A stretch of 64,000 nucleotides of DNA from Paraneptunicella aestuarii (GTDB lineage Bacteria; Pseudomonadota; Gammaproteobacteria; Enterobacterales; Alteromonadaceae), in NCBI RefSeq assembly GCF_019900845.1, contig NZ_CP074570.1, positions 1,922,001-1,986,000 on the forward strand, read 5' to 3'. The notes beneath the pieces are model-generated. The model was given only the letters and a program-made list of their open reading frames with translations, ran no database searches and was not told the origin of the DNA. The first letter of the stretch is position 1; each line of letters opens with the position of its first letter. This document shows, in pieces, positions 55,946-64,000 of this stretch. The position numbers and the translations under genes were made by a program.

Positions 55946-57607
55946 ATGGCCGAGACAGAAAGCCGTCCGACCAATTTTATTCGTCAAATCATTGATGAAG
56001 ATTTGGCATCAGGAAAACACAATAGTGTACATACCCGTTTTCCACCTGAACCCAATGGTTATTTGCATATTGGGCACGCAAAATCTATATGTCTGAATTT
56101 TGGTATCGCCCAAGACTACCAGGGAACCTGTAATCTTCGATTTGATGATACGAACCCTGAAAAAGAAAATATTGATTACGTGAATGCCATTAAGTCGGAT
56201 GTGTCCTGGCTTGGTTTTCAATGGAATGGTGAGGTTCGCTATTCCTCTGACTACTTTGATCGTTTATTTGGTTATGCCAAAGAGCTGATTGAGAAGAGTT
56301 TGGCTTATGTCGATTTTTCTTCTCAGGAAGAAATGCGTGAAATGCGTGGTTCTTTGACTGAAGCAGGCAAAAATAGCCCTTACCGTGATACTTCCGTCGA
56401 AGAGAACTTGCAACTGTTTCAGAAAATGGCTGACGGTGGCTTCAAAGAAGGTGAATGTTGCTTGCGTGCCAAGATCGATATGGCATCACCTTTCATGTGT
56501 ATGCGTGATCCGGTTATTTATCGCGTTAAGTTTGCTCATCACCATCAAACCGGTGACAAGTGGTGCATTTATCCAATGTACGACTTTACTCACTGTATTT
56601 CGGATGCCATCGAAGACATTACCCATTCTTTGTGTACGCTGGAATTTCAGGATAACCGCCGTTTGTATGACTGGGTTATCGACAACATCACCATTGAGTC
56701 ACGCCCCAGACAATATGAATTTTCGCGTTTGAATCTTGAATATACGGTTCTGAGTAAGCGTAAATTGATTCAGTTGGTGGAAGAGTCTTTTGTCTCTGGA
56801 TGGGATGATCCTCGTATGCCAACTATCGCGGGTTTACGTCGTCGTGGTTATACACCGGCTTCAATTCGTGAGTTTTGTTCGCGTATCGGTGTGACCAAAC
56901 AAGACAACGTAGTGGAAATGGGCGTATTGGAGTCTTGCTTGCGTGATGATCTGAATGATCATGCCAAGCGTGCCATGGCGGTTCTGGATCCAGTGAAAAT
57001 TGTGATTGAGAATTATGAAGGTGAGGAGATCCTTGACGCACCTAATCATCCTTCGGATGAAAGCATGGGTAGTCGTCCGTTGCCGTTTTCCAAAGAAATC
57101 TGGATTGAAAAAGACGATTTCCGCGAAGAAGCCAATAAGAAATACAAGCGTTTGGTATTGGGCAAAGAAGTGCGTTTACGTAATGCCTACGTGATTAAAG
57201 CTGAGCGTGTTGAAAAAGACGAGCAGGGTGAAATTACCACTATTTATTGTACTTACGACCCCGACACCCTAGGCAAAGCGCCAGAAGATGGCCGTAAGGT
57301 AAAAGGTGTTATTCACTGGTTGTCTGCGGCACATGCGTTACCCGCAGAATTCCGTTTATATGATCGTTTGTTTAAAGAAGCGAATGCCAACAAAATGGAG
57401 TTAGCAGAGGCATTTAATCCTGATTCATTAGTCAAAATATCAGGTTTTGCTGAGCCGAGCTTAAAAGACAGCGAATTGGGTGTGTCGATGCAGTTTGAGC
57501 GCACTGGGTATTTCTGTCGTGATAAAGACAGCACCGATGACCTGTTGGTATTTAACCGTGCGGTAGCATTAAAAGATACCTGGGCAAAAATGGCCGAAGA
57601 GGAATAG
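55946..57607 (+). CDS. glnS: Glutaminyl-tRNA synthetase
   Basis: Charges tRNA-Gln with glutamine. Class I synthetase of 553 residues (E. coli 554). HIGH motif HIGHAK at 41-46 after [10 protein letters not shown], the KMSK-equivalent VLSKRKL near 270, and the C-terminal anticodon-binding beta barrels are present. Start ATG 55946 is chosen over 55910 because AAGGGG precedes it and [11 protein letters not shown] begins like the family. Stands alone, ended by the hairpin at 57633. Confidence 0.97.
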   Translation: MAETESRPTNFIRQIIDEDLASGKHNSVHTRFPPEPNGYLHIGHAKSICLNFGIAQDYQGTCNLRFDDTNPEKENIDYVNAIKSDVSWLGFQWNGEVRYSSDYFDRLFGYAKELIEKSLAYVDFSSQEEMREMRGSLTEAGKNSPYRDTSVEENLQLFQKMADGGFKEGECCLRAKIDMASPFMCMRDPVIYRVKFAHHHQTGDKWCIYPMYDFTHCISDAIEDITHSLCTLEFQDNRRLYDWVIDNITIESRPRQYEFSRLNLEYTVLSKRKLIQLVEESFVSGWDDPRMPTIAGLRRRGYTPASIREFCSRIGVTKQDNVVEMGVLESCLRDDLNDHAKRAMAVLDPVKIVIENYEGEEILDAPNHPSDESMGSRPLPFSKEIWIEKDDFREEANKKYKRLVLGKEVRLRNAYVIKAERVEKDEQGEITTIYCTYDPDTLGKAPEDGRKVKGVIHWLSAAHALPAEFRLYDRLFKEANANKMELAEAFNPDSLVKISGFAEPSLKDSELGVSMQFERTGYFCRDKDSTDDLLVFNRAVALKDTWAKMAEEE

Positions 57608-57632
57608 TTTTCGGCTTATTTGGGATCCATAA

Positions 57633-57657
57633 AAAAGGACAGCATTGCTGTCCTTTT
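57633..57657. terminator. Bidirectional terminator between glnS and the SDR gene
   Basis: AAAAGGACAGC pairs with GCTGTCCTTTT around a 3-base loop, with A- and T-rich flanks serving both converging genes. Confidence 0.9.
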
Positions 57658-57692
57658 GTGTATCTGGTCTTTTATAGAGTAGAAACTGTTTT

Positions 57693-58457
57693 TTATTGAG
57701 CTTTAATGGTCTGACCGTTGATATCGGTGCTGCTGTCATCCATGAAGTAGCAATATAGCGGCATTAAATCTTCCGCTGTTTTCAACTTGCTGGCATCTTC
57801 TGCCGGGAAGGCTTTAGCGCGCATTGCGGTTTTGGTTGCGCCCGGGTTAATACAGTTGAAGCGAATAGTCGAGTTGCTGTATTCGTCAGCCAGAGTTTCC
57901 ATCATGCCTTCTGTTGCAAATTTGGAGATAGCATAGCTCCCCCAGTAAGCACGTCCTTTGCTGCCGACACCTGAAGAGGTAAAAACAACTGACGCATGAG
58001 GTGCTTTTGCCAGAGCAGGCAATAAAGCTTGGGTCATAAACAAGGCACCATTCAGGTTAATTTGCATCACCTGATTAAATTCTTTTTCAGTGATTTGAGC
58101 AAAAGGGCGTAAATTTCCCAATATACTTGCGTTATGCAGGAGCCCATCAAGATGACCAAATTGCTCCTCTATTGTTGCTGCCATTTGCTCATAATGGCTC
58201 ACGGTTGCGCCTTGTAAATCCAGTGGAATAATCGCTGGCTCAGGGTAGCCTGCCGCCATGATCTCATCGTAGACAGCTTCCAGCTTGGATACTGTTCTGC
58301 CTAACAAAATGACGGTGGCTCCCAATTTTGCGTAAGTCAGGCTGGCGACTCGACCAATGCCATCACCGGCTCCTGTAACTAAAATGGTTTTATTACTTAG
58401 GTCGAACTGCTCAGGGAGATTCATGTCTGGAGCGCGAAGTTGTGATTTAAGAGTCAT
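57693..58457 (-). CDS. yciK: YciK-type short-chain dehydrogenase/reductase
   Basis: NAD(P)-dependent oxidoreductase of the SDR superfamily. Rossmann motif TGAGDGIG (about 29-36), NAS (ninety-region, LLHNAS), active-site Ser (SSGVGS) and YxxxK (YAISK). 254 residues, as in E. coli YciK; the NLPEQFDLSNKTILVTG start and the PGATKTAMRAKAFP C-terminal stretch are family-like. Start is ATG 58457 or the internal ATG 58424. Substrate unknown. Confidence 0.9.
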   Translation of the reverse strand: MTLKSQLRAPDMNLPEQFDLSNKTILVTGAGDGIGRVASLTYAKLGATVILLGRTVSKLEAVYDEIMAAGYPEPAIIPLDLQGATVSHYEQMAATIEEQFGHLDGLLHNASILGNLRPFAQITEKEFNQVMQINLNGALFMTQALLPALAKAPHASVVFTSSGVGSKGRAYWGSYAISKFATEGMMETLADEYSNSTIRFNCINPGATKTAMRAKAFPAEDASKLKTAEDLMPLYCYFMDDSSTDINGQTIKAQ

Positions 58458-58873
58458 GCTTGCTTGATCTTGCTAATTAGTCTTGGAAAATGAATGGCGC
58501 GCATCTTACCACTTTTCATTTCTACTTTTATCACTTTTAAACTTTCATGTTCAGATTCGATTTTTGTTTCCGATAAGCTATAACTTCATTTTTCATGTTG
58601 CGCATTCATATTTGTTAAATCTGGATAGAATCCGCATTGGTAAAGGTTTTGCCGGGGTTAAATGAGTAAGGGTTAAACAAGATGCTTACATACAGTTAAC
58701 AAATCTTTGCAAATCGTCGCTAATGCCAATAAGATTAGCGAGTCTAACTGGTCGTACATGTACACCAGATTTTTAATAACGCACTATCACACCAAGAACA
58801 CGTCACCCTGCAAAGGTCAAATTTTGGGTGAAAAAAGGTGAAAGAATAATTACAAGAGGAACCGGGGAGTCAT
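58458..58873. other. Intergenic region upstream of the lipase gene
   Basis: A 416-base gap between divergent genes. It is A/T-rich and holds the promoters of yciK and the lipase. GAGGAACCGGGGAG before the lipase ATG gives a ribosome site. No small gene or clear operator seen. Confidence 0.45.
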
Positions 58874-61453
58874 ATGAAAAAATTGCTAGTCTGTACTGCG
58901 ATTGCTGCCACGCTGGGTTTATCTGGCTGTGGTGGTGGAGAGGACCTTTCCACCGTCGAAAATGAAACACCCATCGACAAGCCATTCGCAAGAATCGTAT
59001 TTGATCCCGCAACAAAGAGTCTTAACGTCCCCAACGATCTACTGACTATCCCTGCCAGTAGTTTGTTCGACTTCACTCTGGAAACAGAAGCAAGCACGTT
59101 TAATCCAGCTGATCCTCAACAAGCGCTTGGCGCACTTGATGGTTGGTCTACGCAGCATCCTTTTGTGGTAAACGTGACTATGCCTGATGGTCTGGAAATC
59201 GATGGCAATTCTGTATTGGTTCCAGGCGCAATTCGTTTATTCGAAGCCACTCAGGCTTTGGAAGGTACTTCCTCTACATGTCAGGCTATGGCTGCTCAAC
59301 TGGCTGCCCCTGGCGTTCCTTGTGAAGTTGGTGAAGAACTAACTTTTGGCGTTGATTTTGTTACCAGCAAAGTCGGTGCAGGTTCTATTTCAGTTGTTCC
59401 TCTACATCCATTGAAGCCAGCACAAGGTTACATTTTGGTTGTGACTGATTCAGTGAAAGATACTGATGGTCGTGGTGTTCGTGGTTCAATTAGCTGGGAG
59501 TTGGCTCGTCAGGATATCAATACTCATCCTTTAGCGACGGATGAACAAAGACAGTTGCAAACTTTGGTAAACACTATTGTTGCTCCTGTTATCGCTATGG
59601 GTGTTGATCGTAGTGATATTTCTTATGCAGCCTATTTCTCAACACAATCTGCAGGAACTGTTGTTCGCACCGTCAAGAAACTACAGATTGCGCCTTTTGC
59701 TACCGCTTTCGCGACTGCATTAGGTCAAGGTGCTGATCAAGCTACTGCAATGCAAGCTGCTGGAGCTTACTTACCTGCCATCATGGTAGATAATGCACCA
59801 GTTAATGATGCCTTTGATGTATTGGCATCCAGTTTGTTGAGTGAAGAACAATTAGCGGGTTTGAGCGCGGTTGGTTTGAATACTTGTAGCGGCCTGTTGG
59901 GCGCACTCGCTAATCCTGCCAGTCCTCTGTTTGCAACAGCTGCCAGCACGTTTGCACAAGTTGGCCCATTCTGTGCGGCTAGCGTTAAGCAGGGTAGCAT
60001 CAACTTGCCTTACTATTTGAGCCCTACTAACCCTCTTGGTGATTGGTGGCGTGCAGCTTGTACCAATGGTGCAATGCTTCGTGCAATGGGGGCTGAAACT
60101 GTGGGTAACTTGATTGCTTCTGGTGCAGTTGGCCCCTATAACGGTTTGTGTCAGGCGGCTACAGAAGGTCAATTGTTTGATTTGAACCTGGCAGCTATTG
60201 GCATTGAAGATCGTCGTAATCTGACTAAAGTTAGCCCAATTCCAGCTCCTGCTGGTAGCAATGTTGATGGTACAGAGACGATTTCAGTTCAAGTGACTGT
60301 ACCTAATGAAGCGGTCGTTGGAATTTTGGCAAGCCTGAGCAGTCAGGTTAGCGCGATTACCAAACCTGCTGCTGGTTGGCCTGTTGTGGTTATTCAACAC
60401 GGTCTTGGTTCCAAGAAAGAAGATGTATTAGCGATTACTGGTGCTCTGTCCTTGGCTGGTTTTGCAACAGTTGCTATCGATCATCCTTTACATGGTAGCC
60501 GTGGCTTTGTTATTGACGGTAGAGTCGTTAATGGTTCTATAGGTTTTGGCGGTTCTCCGACAGATTATTTGAACCTGGGTAGCTTGATTACTGCTCGTGA
60601 TAACCTGCGTCAAAGTATCGTTGACACGCTAGGTTTGCGCTTAGGCTTGAATGCTGTGGTTGACTTGACTGGTGGTAGTGTTGATTTGGATTCCAGCAAT
60701 GTTTACTTCCTTGGTCAAAGCCTGGGGTCAATTACTGGTGTTGGTACTGTTGCTAACGCTAATGCGACTTTGGGTGGTGATTTAGCTGCCTTTGACAGCA
60801 TGTATGAATTCAAGGCGGCAACATTGTCAGTTCCTGGCGGTGGTATCGCTGGCTTTTTGCTAGAGTCTGATACTTTCGGCCCATTGGTGAAAGGTTCTTT
60901 GTTGGCGGCTTCATCTGCTGACTTCCAAGCTTTCCTGGGTCAGTATGCACAACAAAATGGTATTCCGCCTGAAGCTGCTGTTGGTCCTGCGTTCCTGGCT
61001 TTTGAAGCTAATTTGAATGCTACTCAACTGGCAACCATTAACAGCACCTTTGCCTCGTTTGCCTTTGCTGCTCAAACTGTAATTGATGCCGCAGATGCTA
61101 ACAATTACGCGGCATTACTAAGTTCGAATACTCCTGTAATGATGCATGAAGTTGTTGGTGGTGGTTCAAACGACGATAGTTCTATTGCTGGTCCTGATGC
61201 AGTCATTCCAAATACAACCAGCTTGCCATTGTCTGGTACGGAGCCTTTGGCTGCATTGATGGGCTTGTCTGGTGTGAGCTCAACTACTCAAGGTAGTGGA
61301 CTTGTTCGCTTCTTGGCGGGTGAGCATAGTTCATTGTTGAACCCTGCAGCAAGCTTGGCTGCAACGACGGAAATGCAGTTACAGACAGCGACATTCTTCG
61401 CAACTCAAGGCGGCACTATCAAGGTGACTGATACCACGGTTGTTGCTAACTAA
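58874..61453 (+). CDS. VolA/Pla-1/cef-type extracellular lipase lipoprotein
   Basis: 859-residue lipid hydrolase probably anchored at the cell surface. Signal and lipobox LSGC (Cys about residue 19) are followed by Gly-Gly-Gly-Glu, a typical surface lipoprotein start. The N-terminal half is an Ig-like/beta region with FDPATKSLNVPNDLL; the C-terminal half is an alpha/beta hydrolase with VIQHGLGSKKED (oxyanion side) and nucleophile GQSLGS (Ser616), then an acidic and a His (GEHSSLL) to complete the triad. Homologues in Vibrio cleave lysophosphatidylcholine; the substrate here is inferred. Composition is unusually rich in Ala, Gly and Leu. Confidence 0.88.
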   Translation: MKKLLVCTAIAATLGLSGCGGGEDLSTVENETPIDKPFARIVFDPATKSLNVPNDLLTIPASSLFDFTLETEASTFNPADPQQALGALDGWSTQHPFVVNVTMPDGLEIDGNSVLVPGAIRLFEATQALEGTSSTCQAMAAQLAAPGVPCEVGEELTFGVDFVTSKVGAGSISVVPLHPLKPAQGYILVVTDSVKDTDGRGVRGSISWELARQDINTHPLATDEQRQLQTLVNTIVAPVIAMGVDRSDISYAAYFSTQSAGTVVRTVKKLQIAPFATAFATALGQGADQATAMQAAGAYLPAIMVDNAPVNDAFDVLASSLLSEEQLAGLSAVGLNTCSGLLGALANPASPLFATAASTFAQVGPFCAASVKQGSINLPYYLSPTNPLGDWWRAACTNGAMLRAMGAETVGNLIASGAVGPYNGLCQAATEGQLFDLNLAAIGIEDRRNLTKVSPIPAPAGSNVDGTETISVQVTVPNEAVVGILASLSSQVSAITKPAAGWPVVVIQHGLGSKKEDVLAITGALSLAGFATVAIDHPLHGSRGFVIDGRVVNGSIGFGGSPTDYLNLGSLITARDNLRQSIVDTLGLRLGLNAVVDLTGGSVDLDSSNVYFLGQSLGSITGVGTVANANATLGGDLAAFDSMYEFKAATLSVPGGGIAGFLLESDTFGPLVKGSLLAASSADFQAFLGQYAQQNGIPPEAAVGPAFLAFEANLNATQLATINSTFASFAFAAQTVIDAADANNYAALLSSNTPVMMHEVVGGGSNDDSSIAGPDAVIPNTTSLPLSGTEPLAALMGLSGVSSTTQGSGLVRFLAGEHSSLLNPAASLAATTEMQLQTATFFATQGGTIKVTDTTVVAN

Positions 61454-61499
61454 TTTGCGAGAGGATTAAACTCTTTCTCAAATTGTTACATGATTTCGA

Positions 61500-61529
61500 A
61501 GCCAGGTGATTCACCTGGCTTTTTTTTTG
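61500..61529 (+). terminator. Rho-independent terminator after the lipase
   Basis: AGCCAGGTGA pairs with TCACCTGGCT almost without a loop and is followed by nine T residues. Confidence 0.95.
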
Positions 61530-61572
61530 AAAATTTGTCCATATTAATGCGGTTACGAAAAAGAATAGGGGA

Positions 61573-62598
61573 ATGCACTTGGAATTTTTATACGACTACG
61601 GAATGTTTTTGCTAAAGGCGATTACTATCGTTGCTGCTATTTTGCTGGCCTTTGGTGGGCTGGCGGGTATTGCTTCCAAGCAAAAACATCAAAAAGGTGA
61701 GCTTGAAATCATACCTATGTCAGAGCAGTTGGCTGAAGCTGAAGAATTGGCAAAGGAAATGGTTTTCAGTAAAGAGGAATTCAAGGAATGGAAGAAACAG
61801 CAAAAAGAACTCAATAAGCAGAAAGAAAAAGAAAGTGACGATAAGGGCAAAGTCTATGTTATTGACTTTAAAGGCTCTATGGATGCTCACGAAGTTGAGA
61901 GCCTACGCCGTGAGGTGACGACAGTTATCACCCTTGCTACAGAGAAAGATGAAGTTGTACTGCGTTTGGAAAGCCCGGGCGGCGTGGTGAGTGGCTATGG
62001 TTTAGCGGCTTCTCAGCTGCAACGCTTAAAAGATCGCAATATTAAACTGACCGCCTGCGTTGATAAAGTGGCTGCCAGTGGAGGTTATATGATGGCATGT
62101 GTGGCTGATAAAATCCTGGCTGCGCCTTTTTCTGCCATCGGTTCAATCGGTGTATTGGCTCAAATCCCCAATTTTCATAAGTTGTTGAAGAAAAACAACA
62201 TTGAGTTTGAACAGCATACGGCTGGTAAATACAAGCGCACTATTACCATGTTTGGTGAAAACGACGATGAAGGTCGTGCTAAATTCCGGGAAGAGCTGGA
62301 AGAAGTGCATGGCATGTTTAAGGACTTTGTTCATTCTCATCGTGAAAATCTGGATATGGAAAAGATCGCCACAGGTGAATATTGGCATGGCATTAAAGCC
62401 CATGAGCTGGGCTTGGTCGATGAATTGAAAACATCAGATGACTATCTGTTGGAGTGTTATAAAGACAAAGTCATCTTCCAGATCTCTTATAAAATGAAGA
62501 AGTCGGTAGCGGAAAAGTTGTCCAAGTCAGCTTCAATGACCTTGAATTCAGTTATTTCCAAGCTGTGGGAAAAACAAAATTCGGGTATGTGGCAGTAG
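61573..62598 (+). CDS. sohB: SohB inner-membrane S49 peptidase
   Basis: Signal-peptide-peptidase-like serine protease anchored in the inner membrane with its active site in the periplasm. 341 residues: N-terminal membrane segment (about 12-30), charged linker, then the S49 domain with LRLESPGGVVSGYG (loop) and KVAASGGYMMACVADK (nucleophile Ser in ASGGY). A catalytic Lys is expected near the KYKRTIT stretch. ATG 61573 follows AGGGGA. Stands alone and ends in a hairpin. Confidence 0.93.
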   Translation: MHLEFLYDYGMFLLKAITIVAAILLAFGGLAGIASKQKHQKGELEIIPMSEQLAEAEELAKEMVFSKEEFKEWKKQQKELNKQKEKESDDKGKVYVIDFKGSMDAHEVESLRREVTTVITLATEKDEVVLRLESPGGVVSGYGLAASQLQRLKDRNIKLTACVDKVAASGGYMMACVADKILAAPFSAIGSIGVLAQIPNFHKLLKKNNIEFEQHTAGKYKRTITMFGENDDEGRAKFREELEEVHGMFKDFVHSHRENLDMEKIATGEYWHGIKAHELGLVDELKTSDDYLLECYKDKVIFQISYKMKKSVAEKLSKSASMTLNSVISKLWEKQNSGMWQ

Positions 62599-62634
62599 TG
62601 AAAAGACTCAGTTAATTTGAAAATGAGTTTGAAA

Positions 62635-62677
62635 AAAGCGGGTCACTTTAGTTCATCAAAGTGAACCCGTTTTTTTG
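62635..62677. terminator. Bidirectional terminator between sohB and the symporter
   Basis: CGGGT-CACTTT pairs with AAAGTG-A-ACCCG (one bulge) around an 8-base loop, flanked by A- and T-runs that serve both converging genes. Confidence 0.9.
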
Positions 62678-62725
62678 ATTTGGCGTTATTGATAAAGCTA
62701 TGGATGAAGAGCTAAAACGACAGAA

Positions 62726-64000
62726 TCAGGCGTTTTCCTTAAAGTGCTCGAAATCGACATCTTCGTCTTTCTGACCCGCGTTGGGGTTATTGTAGGTATC
62801 GATATTCAGTTGTTTTTCTGAATTCGCGACGATACAGGCTACTGTGCAGTCGCCAGTTACGTTAACCGCGGTTCGGGTCATATCCAATAAACGGTCAACA
62901 CCGATAATCAATGCAATACCTTCAACTGGCAAGTTCACTTGTTGCAATACCATTGCCAGCATTACCAACCCTGCGGAAGGAACCCCTGCGGTGCCGACAG
63001 AGGCGAGCGTTGCCGTTGCGATAACCATCAGGTAGTCGTTAAGAGACAAGTCTACGCCGTAAATCTGAGCGATAAATACCGTAGCACAACCTTGCATTAT
63101 TGCTGTGCCGTCCATGTTAATGGTGGCGCCCAAAGGAATAGTGAAAGAAGCCACATTATTTTTAATGCCCAGCTTATGCTGCGCTGTTTCCATTGTGATG
63201 GGTAAGGTTGCGCTACTGCTGCTGGTAGAAAATGCAAACATCGCCGCTTCACGCATTTTGCGCAATAGCATGAGCGGGCTTAACCCTGTAAATACTTTCA
63301 ACAAGGTTGGATACACCACAAGTGCATGGACAAATAAGGTGACGATAACCAGAACGAAATACTTCATCAAGCTGACAATGGTATCTAGTCCAATACTTGA
63401 AAACAGTTTTGCCATGAGGGCAAAGACGCCAATCGGAGCCAAATTCATAATAATGGTAACCAGGCGCAATATGATGTGATTTAAGTCTTCAAAGATGGCA
63501 CCAAGTCGTTTTCCTGCATCGCCAGACATTGCCATTGCAATGCCAAATAGAATAGAGAAAACAATAACCTGTAGCATGTTGGCATTGGCCATCGCTGCAA
63601 TGGGATTGGTGGGAACCATGTTCACGATCACCTGAACCAATGAGGGCGCTTCTTTAGCGGCATAGGATGCATTGGTTGGTAGCGTAATGTCTTGTCCGGG
63701 TGAGACCAGTAAGGCTAGCGTTATTGCTATGGTGATGGCGATGGCAGTTGTACCAATGTATAAGGCAATGGATTTACTGCCAAGACGCCCGAGTTGACTG
63801 GGTTCACTGAGGCTGCTGGTTCCACAAACGAGGGAAACAAAAACCAGTGGAACGACCATCATTTTCAAACTGGCGATGAAGATTTGTCCGATAATGGTAA
63901 AAATACCATCTACTAAAAATCCATACGTTGAAAAGTCTGTCCCCAGTAGGTTTATTCTAAAATCTCCGCTATCATCAAACAGTGATTGCAGCAAAAAACC
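62726..64000 (-). CDS. Dicarboxylate/amino acid:cation symporter (DAACS), 5' end outside window
   Basis: Inner-membrane sodium- or proton-coupled importer of glutamate, aspartate or C4 dicarboxylates. About 424 residues are visible. Signature segments are STSSSSATLPITMET (serine-rich hairpin), NMDGTAIMQGCATVFIAQ and VPSAGLVMLAMVL with a following DRLLDMTRTAVNVTGD. The frame stays open to base 64000 (only TTG at 63994 within the window), so the start and first membrane segment are cut off. The C-terminus ends in a charged tail. Exact substrate not assignable. Confidence 0.9.
   Translation of the reverse strand, partial: GFLLQSLFDDSGDFRINLLGTDFSTYGFLVDGIFTIIGQIFIASLKMMVVPLVFVSLVCGTSSLSEPSQLGRLGSKSIALYIGTTAIAITIAITLALLVSPGQDITLPTNASYAAKEAPSLVQVIVNMVPTNPIAAMANANMLQVIVFSILFGIAMAMSGDAGKRLGAIFEDLNHIILRLVTIIMNLAPIGVFALMAKLFSSIGLDTIVSLMKYFVLVIVTLFVHALVVYPTLLKVFTGLSPLMLLRKMREAAMFAFSTSSSSATLPITMETAQHKLGIKNNVASFTIPLGATINMDGTAIMQGCATVFIAQIYGVDLSLNDYLMVIATATLASVGTAGVPSAGLVMLAMVLQQVNLPVEGIALIIGVDRLLDMTRTAVNVTGDCTVACIVANSEKQLNIDTYNNPNAGQKDEDVDFEHFKENA

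Overview
The window looks like a stretch of chromosome from a marine gammaproteobacterium of the Alteromonadales (Alteromonas/Aliiglaciecola/Paraglaciecola-like). This is inferred from gene content, not from a marker gene: a TonB-dependent receptor, a GH97 alpha-glucosidase locus with MFS sugar importers and a LacI regulator, a secreted M36 protease with a GlyGly-CTERM tail, a Pla-1/cef-type lipase lipoprotein, a branched-chain 2-oxo acid dehydrogenase operon, MsrPQ, a SulA with tandem LexA boxes, and many short lipoprotein and PilZ genes. Coding density is high. I see no rRNA, tRNA or CRISPR array. Both window ends cut a gene: a QueD-like gene at the left and a DAACS symporter at the right.

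Layout. 1-7.4 kb: QueD-like protein overlapping an M23 peptidase, an M61 aminopeptidase on the other strand, a PilZ protein, an Mpo1-like membrane protein, and a LytS/LytTR two-component pair. 7.4-10.1 kb: an A/T-rich island with a small ORF, a structured non-coding stretch, a reverse transcriptase and an overlapping ATPase with a TOPRIM-like C-terminus. This reads as a retron-like (type I-B-like) anti-phage module and is the most interesting system in the window. 10.4-14.7 kb: an RND efflux pump and its adaptor. 14.9-20.4 kb: pfkA, a DUF6279-type lipoprotein, a domesticated IS1595-type transposase N-terminus, and a TonB-dependent receptor with a Fur-like box. 20.5-23.8 kb: a large patatin-like protein divergent from a PIN-like protein. 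23.9-34.4 kb: a TPR response regulator with a coupled lipoprotein, a YchJ-type protein, sulA, msrQ-msrP, a Sel1-repeat protein, two HD nucleotide hydrolases (dGTPase, YfbR), an LRAT-like protein and a small membrane protein.

34.5-47.3 kb: M36 metalloprotease, lipoprotein, the bkd operon (E1 alpha, E1 beta, E2; no E3), a Ser/Thr protein kinase, tesB and a gamma-class carbonic anhydrase. 47.3-48.05 kb: a long non-coding gap with an orphan minus-strand terminator (probable small RNA) and a tight cluster of DnaA-box matches. 48-54.5 kb: a maltodextrin/alpha-glucoside locus (MFS, GH97, MFS, LacI). 54.5-64 kb: a LacI-type palindrome upstream of a second PilZ gene, glnS, a YciK-type SDR, the lipase, sohB and the symporter.

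Several starts were moved from the longest reading frame on ribosome-binding-site, operator or homology grounds (M23 peptidase, reverse transcriptase, patatin, sulA, M36 protease, tesB, glnS). All family calls come from reading motifs by eye; no database search was run.
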